DNA of 64,000 nucleotides from assembly GCF_003966225.1 (NCBI RefSeq), contig NZ_RXNU01000005.1, positions 124,001-188,000 on the forward strand, read 5' to 3'. This document shows, piece by piece, positions 63,266 through 64,000 of the stretch. The position numbers and the translations under genes are program-made. The DNA is from Shewanella canadensis. GTDB lineage: Bacteria > Pseudomonadota > Gammaproteobacteria > Enterobacterales > Shewanellaceae. Each line of letters starts with the position of its first letter. Position 1 is the stretch's first letter. A model generated the notes under the pieces. The model saw nothing but the letters and a program-made list of their open reading frames with translations, did no database searches and was not told the origin of the DNA.

Positions 63266-64000
63266 TTATACGTTTTGGTTTTGCAAACGAAGTGCTGCTC
63301 TGGCTTTCATTCGACCAAGGATCTCCTTTCGCACAAACGTCACCAACACAAAGCTCACCATTAACGTCCCAACGACTGAGCTTATGATAAGCATGAGCAG
63401 ATACCAAGTTGGCATTCTGGCGCCATCATGTAAGAAACGCGCACTGTACTTAGCTTGATAGGCAAGTCCCTTATCACTAAAGGTCTGCGCTGAATCTAAC
63501 TTGCCCGTGTGAAGATCGATGTTTATGGTATCAGTCTGCATCAAACCTAAGGCGTTATCGCCATTAAAGCTCAGTGAATAGATATAACTCCCCTCTTCCG
63601 GTTTACGCGGCTTTGATACAGAAACCAGTTCAGACTCCGGCCATATTTTTTGGGCTGCAGCAATCTGTGCCTCCCAGTCACCAGCTTGAGCAAGTACTGG
63701 CTTTTGTCGATTCTCATCTAACGTCGAACTACCCCATGCACCGTAGGTGATATAGGCACCACTGATCGACATAATCAACAATGGAATTGAGAAAATCAGC
63801 CCCAACTGAATATGGCTCTTGATCAAGGCACTGTTTTTACCATTTTTAGGCAGTGTATGCTTCCACTTAAAGCCACGTCTTATTAACCACCACAGATAGA
63901 GTCCGATAAAGATGATGACCGTTGCCAATATGGCGCTGATAGCATTGGCATGTTTACCGGGGTCGCTTAGCTGAAAGTTACGATGAAACCAGAACATCCA
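63266..64000 (-). CDS. PepSY-associated transmembrane protein (3' part)
   Basis: The frame stays open through the right edge of the window, so the N-terminal part is missing; about 245 residues remain. It shows three to four hydrophobic helices (WMFWFHRNF; ISAILATVIIFIGLYLWWL; LGLIFSIPLLIMSISGAYI) and a periplasmic domain before the final helix near LLMLIISSVVGTLMVSFVL. This is typical of the PepSY_TM family, often linked to iron or metal reduction at the membrane. The family is fairly clear but the role is unknown. Confidence 0.8.
   Translation of the reverse strand, partial: WMFWFHRNFQLSDPGKHANAISAILATVIIFIGLYLWWLIRRGFKWKHTLPKNGKNSALIKSHIQLGLIFSIPLLIMSISGAYITYGAWGSSTLDENRQKPVLAQAGDWEAQIAAAQKIWPESELVSVSKPRKPEEGSYIYSLSFNGDNALGLMQTDTINIDLHTGKLDSAQTFSDKGLAYQAKYSARFLHDGARMPTWYLLMLIISSVVGTLMVSFVLVTFVRKEILGRMKARAALRLQNQNV

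Overview
This window looks like the chromosome of a marine gammaproteobacterium of the genus Shewanella. The first 23 kb follow the order I remember from Shewanella genomes: cbb3 oxidase and its maturation genes, etrA/fnr, uspE, ttcA, an aromatic aminotransferase, and a long GAPDH, DUF2989 lipoprotein and GAPDH block. Paired bacterioferritin genes, several c-di-GMP proteins, many TonB-style and lipoprotein genes and abundant dispersed palindromic repeats fit the same group. The species is not determined; this assignment rests on memory of gene order and families, not on a search.

Layout. 1-6355: 3' end of ccoN, ccoO, ccoQ, ccoP, then fixH, ccoI, ccoS and a TauE/SafE-like gene (high-affinity oxidase and its assembly). 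6411-13378: etrA, uspE, ttcA, a DUF2987 protein, a Bax-like glucosaminidase, a YvcK/CofD-like protein and an aspartate/aromatic aminotransferase. 13600-15070: a rearrangement scar where a truncated fibronectin-III gene abuts a 5'-truncated M20 peptidase. 15100-18300: two copies of a glyW-cysT-leuZ tRNA operon, each with decayed extra tRNA copies, flanking four small orphan genes. 18486-22414: the two GAPDH genes. 22551-33900: a diguanylate cyclase, a two-subunit bacterioferritin operon with Fur-like and FNR-like sites, a polyamine-binding-like protein, a PuuB-like oxidase, an acetyltransferase, an M49-like lipoprotein, an SDR and small hypotheticals.

34056-39935 is accessory: a MITE-like element, a kinase-like gene, an orphan periplasmic binding protein, and a tyrosine recombinase separated from an orphan 174-residue gene by 0.8 kb that carries a 17-bp inverted site pair and a perfect 16-bp hairpin. 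39969-47511 is a probable uptake and catabolic island: TonB-dependent receptor, class-III aminotransferase-fold enzyme, APH-fold kinase and YtcJ-like amidohydrolase on one strand, with a divergent TetR regulator and a 27-bp palindrome between them. I consider this island and the recombinase locus the best candidates for something undescribed.

47512-64000: a three-copy 162-bp tandem array of REP hairpins, an RluA-like pseudouridine synthase, a truncated hemoglobin, a patatin-like lipoprotein framed by 31-bp direct repeats, a PAS-GGDEF cyclase, an enlarged HelD-like helicase, an AmpD-like amidase, an HPt/HD-GYP protein, a LysR gene divergent from a purA paralogue, and the 3' part of a PepSY-TM gene. 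REP-like hairpins (a GTAGGAGC arm and a GGCTAAAGCC arm) fill most gaps right of 39.7 kb and are absent to the left of it.
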